Assembly (NCBI RefSeq): GCF_052113225.1
Contig: NZ_JBFRCT010000008.1
Coordinates: 62,001-126,000, forward strand
Length of the DNA stretch: 64,000 bases
Source of the DNA: Pristimantibacillus sp052113225
GTDB taxonomy: Bacteria; Bacillota; Bacilli; Paenibacillales; Paenibacillaceae
Reading direction: 5' to 3'
Below, piece by piece: positions 62,047-64,000 of the stretch (within the stretch, counting starts at the first letter, position 1; the number at the start of each line of letters is the position of its first letter). The notes beneath the pieces were generated by a model. That model had not been told where the DNA came from. It saw only the letters and a program-made list of their open reading frames with translations, and did not search any database. The position numbers and the translations under genes are program-made.

Positions 62047-62840
62047 TGCGATCGCGTCTCCCCCTCGGCGGGCTTGTTCATACGGTAATCCATATAATGC
62101 AGGAGGAAGCCGCCGTCCAGTCGAATATCTGCTCCGTTCAAATAGCCAGCTTCCTCTCCGGTAAGGAAGAAGGCAAGCTCGGCCAAATCGGTGTCCGTTC
62201 CAAGCAACGCACTTGGCACCTTGTAACGGTAATCGTCGTAAAGTCCCGAAAGTTCACTTTGAAAAGTAACGTCCGAACCTTCGATAGGGCCCATCTCAAT
62301 CACATTGACACGGATGCCGAACCGGCCGAGAAACAATGCCGCTTCATGGGCAAGCATCTTCACCGCGCCTTGCGAAGCGCTGTAAGCAAAGGACGCTCCG
62401 GTCGGCTTTTCGTTGTGAATGGAGCTGACATAGATGATGCTGCCACTGCCTCTAGCTGCCATCCGTCTGCCTAACGCTTGCGTACAGAAGAAGGCGGATT
62501 TGGCATTTCTTTGCATGATCTCGACAAATTCTGATTCCTCGCAGCTTTCGACATGGGTAGGTCTAATAGTGCAGCAATTGTGAATCATGACATCGACAGG
62601 GCCAAGCAGCTTCTCGGCCTGATCGAGCATAGTCGATAAGTCTCGGCTGCTGCATAGATCGGCATGGGTAACAAGTACCTTAGAGCCAGCAGCTGTGCAG
62701 GAAACGAGCACGTCTTCCCATTCCTTGTCGTCTTGAAGACTGTTCAGAATCAGATCCGTACCATTCTGGATAAATCGTGCGATAAGGCCCTTGCCAGACC
62801 AGCTGTCGGCATCCGCGATGAAGACCACGTTCCTGGGCAA
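62043..62840 (-). CDS. Atypical SDR protein lacking the catalytic lysine
   Basis: 265 residues with an SDR fold. The N-terminal Gly motif is eroded (IADADSWSGKG), and the active site reads YSASQ: Tyr is kept but Lys is replaced by Gln (CAA, minus strand, 62370-62372). Ser in VSSIHNE is kept. It may be a catalytically poor partner of the SDR encoded next to it. TTG 62840 follows GAGGAGGTG by about eight bases. It begins the minus-strand operon. Confidence 0.82.
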   Translation of the reverse strand: MPRNVVFIADADSWSGKGLIARFIQNGTDLILNSLQDDKEWEDVLVSCTAAGSKVLVTHADLCSSRDLSTMLDQAEKLLGPVDVMIHNCCTIRPTHVESCEESEFVEIMQRNAKSAFFCTQALGRRMAARGSGSIIYVSSIHNEKPTGASFAYSASQGAVKMLAHEAALFLGRFGIRVNVIEMGPIEGSDVTFQSELSGLYDDYRYKVPSALLGTDTDLAELAFFLTGEEAGYLNGADIRLDGGFLLHYMDYRMNKPAEGETRSQ

Positions 62841-62933
62841 ACCGTGTACACCTCCTCATGAATCTGGATTCTCATCGGTTCCCGTTTCTCGTTACATGAC
62901 CATCTTACCGAGCGATTGAAGCGAAAAGCGATG

Positions 62934-62967
62934 CCGTAAAATTATGATTTTGTTTGTTTTTTTACGG
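62934..62967. promoter_or_regulatory. Inverted repeat in the divergent GntR region
   Basis: CCGTAAAA (62934-62941) and TTTTACGG (62960-62967) are perfect eight-base arms about 26 bp apart, between the minus-strand operon and the GntR gene. A second regulatory site is plausible. No minus-strand promoter was convincing. Confidence 0.4.
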
Positions 62968-63002
62968 TTGATGAGACTGAAAATAAGCTGGACATTTTCA
63001 TC

Positions 63003-63031
63003 TTGACATTCCCGCTTGAAGCGACTAGCAT
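63003..63031 (+). promoter_or_regulatory. SigA-type promoter of the GntR gene
   Basis: TTGACA (63003-63008), 17-base spacer, TAGCAT (63026-63031). The -10 is weak, the -35 perfect. The palindrome at 63036-63052 lies over the transcription start. Confidence 0.65.
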
Positions 63032-63035
63032 CAGG

Positions 63036-63052
63036 TTATCGATTATCGATAA
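63036..63052. promoter_or_regulatory. Palindromic operator, likely for the GntR/FCD regulator
   Basis: TTATCGAT-T-ATCGATAA is a perfect eight-base inverted repeat immediately after the -10, where a bound repressor would stop initiation. Its position suggests autoregulation. Confidence 0.6.
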
Positions 63053-63089
63053 TCCTAAAAAATACCAAATCAAAGGGTGGTGATAACAA

Positions 63090-63743
63090 GTGTCCATTGA
63101 AACAGCCAGTTCAGAGCAAAATCCAATCTCTCTTAGTGAGCATGTCTATATCACCTTAAAGAGGCAGATTATGAAGGGTGAACTGCTGCCCGGACACCGT
63201 ATGATCGTTCTTGATATAGCCAAACAATTCAGCGTCAGCCAAGCGCCCGTCAGAGAAGCATTGGAGAGGCTGAAGCAGGAAGGTCTTATTGTCGGCAAAA
63301 TGAATAAAGGCTCAGCCGTTTCTGAGATAACGGCCCAGGAAATACGAGACATATACTCGCTGCGCCAAATGGTCGAAGGCCACGCGCTTCGTGCAACGAT
63401 GAAGGTGCTGGATGAGAAGGATATTACTTACCTTGAAGGTGTCATTGCCGGTATGCGGGAAGCAATCGATCAAGAGGATCCGTACCGTCTGGTCGAGCTG
63501 GATATGCTCTTTCACGGTTACTTTTATTTGCGGAGCGGGAATGAGCTGCTGTACAACATATGGAACAGCATCAAAACAAAGATTATGCGCTTTATTACCG
63601 TAACGAATCAAGATCACCCAGGCTATTCTCTTTCTGATTCACACACCGATATTTTGAATCTTATCAAATCGGGTGACGTCGATCTTACGGAAACGCTGCT
63701 GCTACAGGGATTGGATTTCTATAAAAATTACACCGGAGAATAG
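63090..63743 (+). CDS. GntR family regulator, FadR/FCD subgroup
   Basis: 217 residues: winged helix at about 12-78 (AKQFSVSQAPVREALERLKQ) and an all-helical FCD ligand domain at about 85-212 with the metal-binding Asp and His residues (ELDMLFHGYF and SDSHTDI). FCD members usually sense organic or sugar acids. GGGTGGTG precedes GTG 63090. It is divergent from the sugar-acid operon, its probable target, and precedes another gene on its own strand. Confidence 0.9.
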   Translation: MSIETASSEQNPISLSEHVYITLKRQIMKGELLPGHRMIVLDIAKQFSVSQAPVREALERLKQEGLIVGKMNKGSAVSEITAQEIRDIYSLRQMVEGHALRATMKVLDEKDITYLEGVIAGMREAIDQEDPYRLVELDMLFHGYFYLRSGNELLYNIWNSIKTKIMRFITVTNQDHPGYSLSDSHTDILNLIKSGDVDLTETLLLQGLDFYKNYTGE

Positions 63744-63795
63744 CACGGGAGCCATATTGACTTATTCATCCTTTCTTAAGAGAGGAGTGCCGATC

Positions 63796-64000
63796 ATGAA
63801 GCAAGTGGAATTGGTTCGTGCTCGAACGCTGAATGACCTGTTTCCCGGTATCGCCGGAGATATGAAGAGGAGCCTGGAAGAGAACGGGCTTCATGCATTT
63901 TACGCTTACCCAGCTATAGCTTTGTTTAGCATTAGTACCCCAAAGGTGGATTTATGGTCCCGAAGATACGTTGTCGATGAACTGTATACTGTCATCAAGC
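63796..64000 (+). CDS. Unrecognised gene, 5' part only
   Basis: An open frame from ATG 63796 to the window end, 68 codons, beginning MKQVELVRARTLNDLFPGIA. AGAGAGGAG lies nine bases before the ATG. The visible part has no signal peptide or membrane segment. I do not recognise the family. Its place after the GntR gene suggests the same sugar-acid regulon. Confidence 0.65.
   Translation, partial: MKQVELVRARTLNDLFPGIAGDMKRSLEENGLHAFYAYPAIALFSISTPKVDLWSRRYVVDELYTVIK

Noticed and set aside
1..64000. Mobile elements, prophage, tRNA and rRNA genes
   Set aside because: No transposase, integrase, phage gene, terminal repeats or structural RNA could be recognised.

Overview
The window reads as a chromosomal segment of a xylan- and arabinoxylan-degrading Paenibacillus-type Firmicute. 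Supporting signs are the many AraC-type (YesN-like) response regulators paired with YesM-like sensor kinases, LplA/LplB/YtcP-type sugar importers without their own ATPase, purine-rich ribosome binding sites with frequent TTG and GTG starts, and CcpA-type cre sites. No tRNA, rRNA, CRISPR array, phage or insertion sequence was seen. The genus is inferred from gene content only.

Layout. 1-9107: regulator-kinase-regulator operon followed by a solute-binding lipoprotein and two permeases. 9152-16879: a second lipoprotein with its own kinase and regulator (an AraPST-like three-component set), a cytosolic GH43 enzyme and an AraC regulator. 17035-21068: GH27 enzyme (minus strand) divergent from a GH43 plus cytosolic GH10 pair. 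21235-26894: four-gene MacB/FtsX-type efflux system. 26950-30508: large secreted CBM22-GH10-CBM9-CBM9 xylanase convergent with an orphan regulator whose receiver is degenerate. 30703-45150: a long cassette with two solute-binding proteins (one 966 residues with added beta-sandwich domains), two permease pairs, an NHL-TPR membrane protein, a YIP1-like membrane protein, a DUF5696-like lipoprotein and a membrane-anchored GH10 xylanase. 45394-51189: housekeeping or accessory genes (DMT transporter, metallophosphoesterase, DeoR regulator, DoxX, Rrf2, RNase H-like, an uncharacterised protein). 51226-57870: third YesMN pair divergent from a third importer. 57937-64000: minus-strand sugar-acid type operon (two SDRs, enolase-superfamily dehydratase, RraA-like protein, aldo-keto reductase) divergent from a GntR/FCD regulator and the start of an unrecognised gene.

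Working model. Extracellular and membrane-anchored GH10 enzymes cut xylan outside the cell. Several importers take up the oligosaccharides, and intracellular GH10, GH43 and GH27 enzymes finish the job. Uptake is sensed by YesMN pairs and limited by CcpA. No importer ATPase is encoded here, so a shared MsmX-like ATPase elsewhere is expected. The alpha-glucuronidase usual for glucuronoxylan loci is also absent from the window.

The most unusual content is the 30.7-45.2 kb cassette and a family of structured leader elements. One leader precedes the GH43 gene at 14511; a version tandemly repeated at about 112 bp precedes the DUF5696-like gene at 39386.
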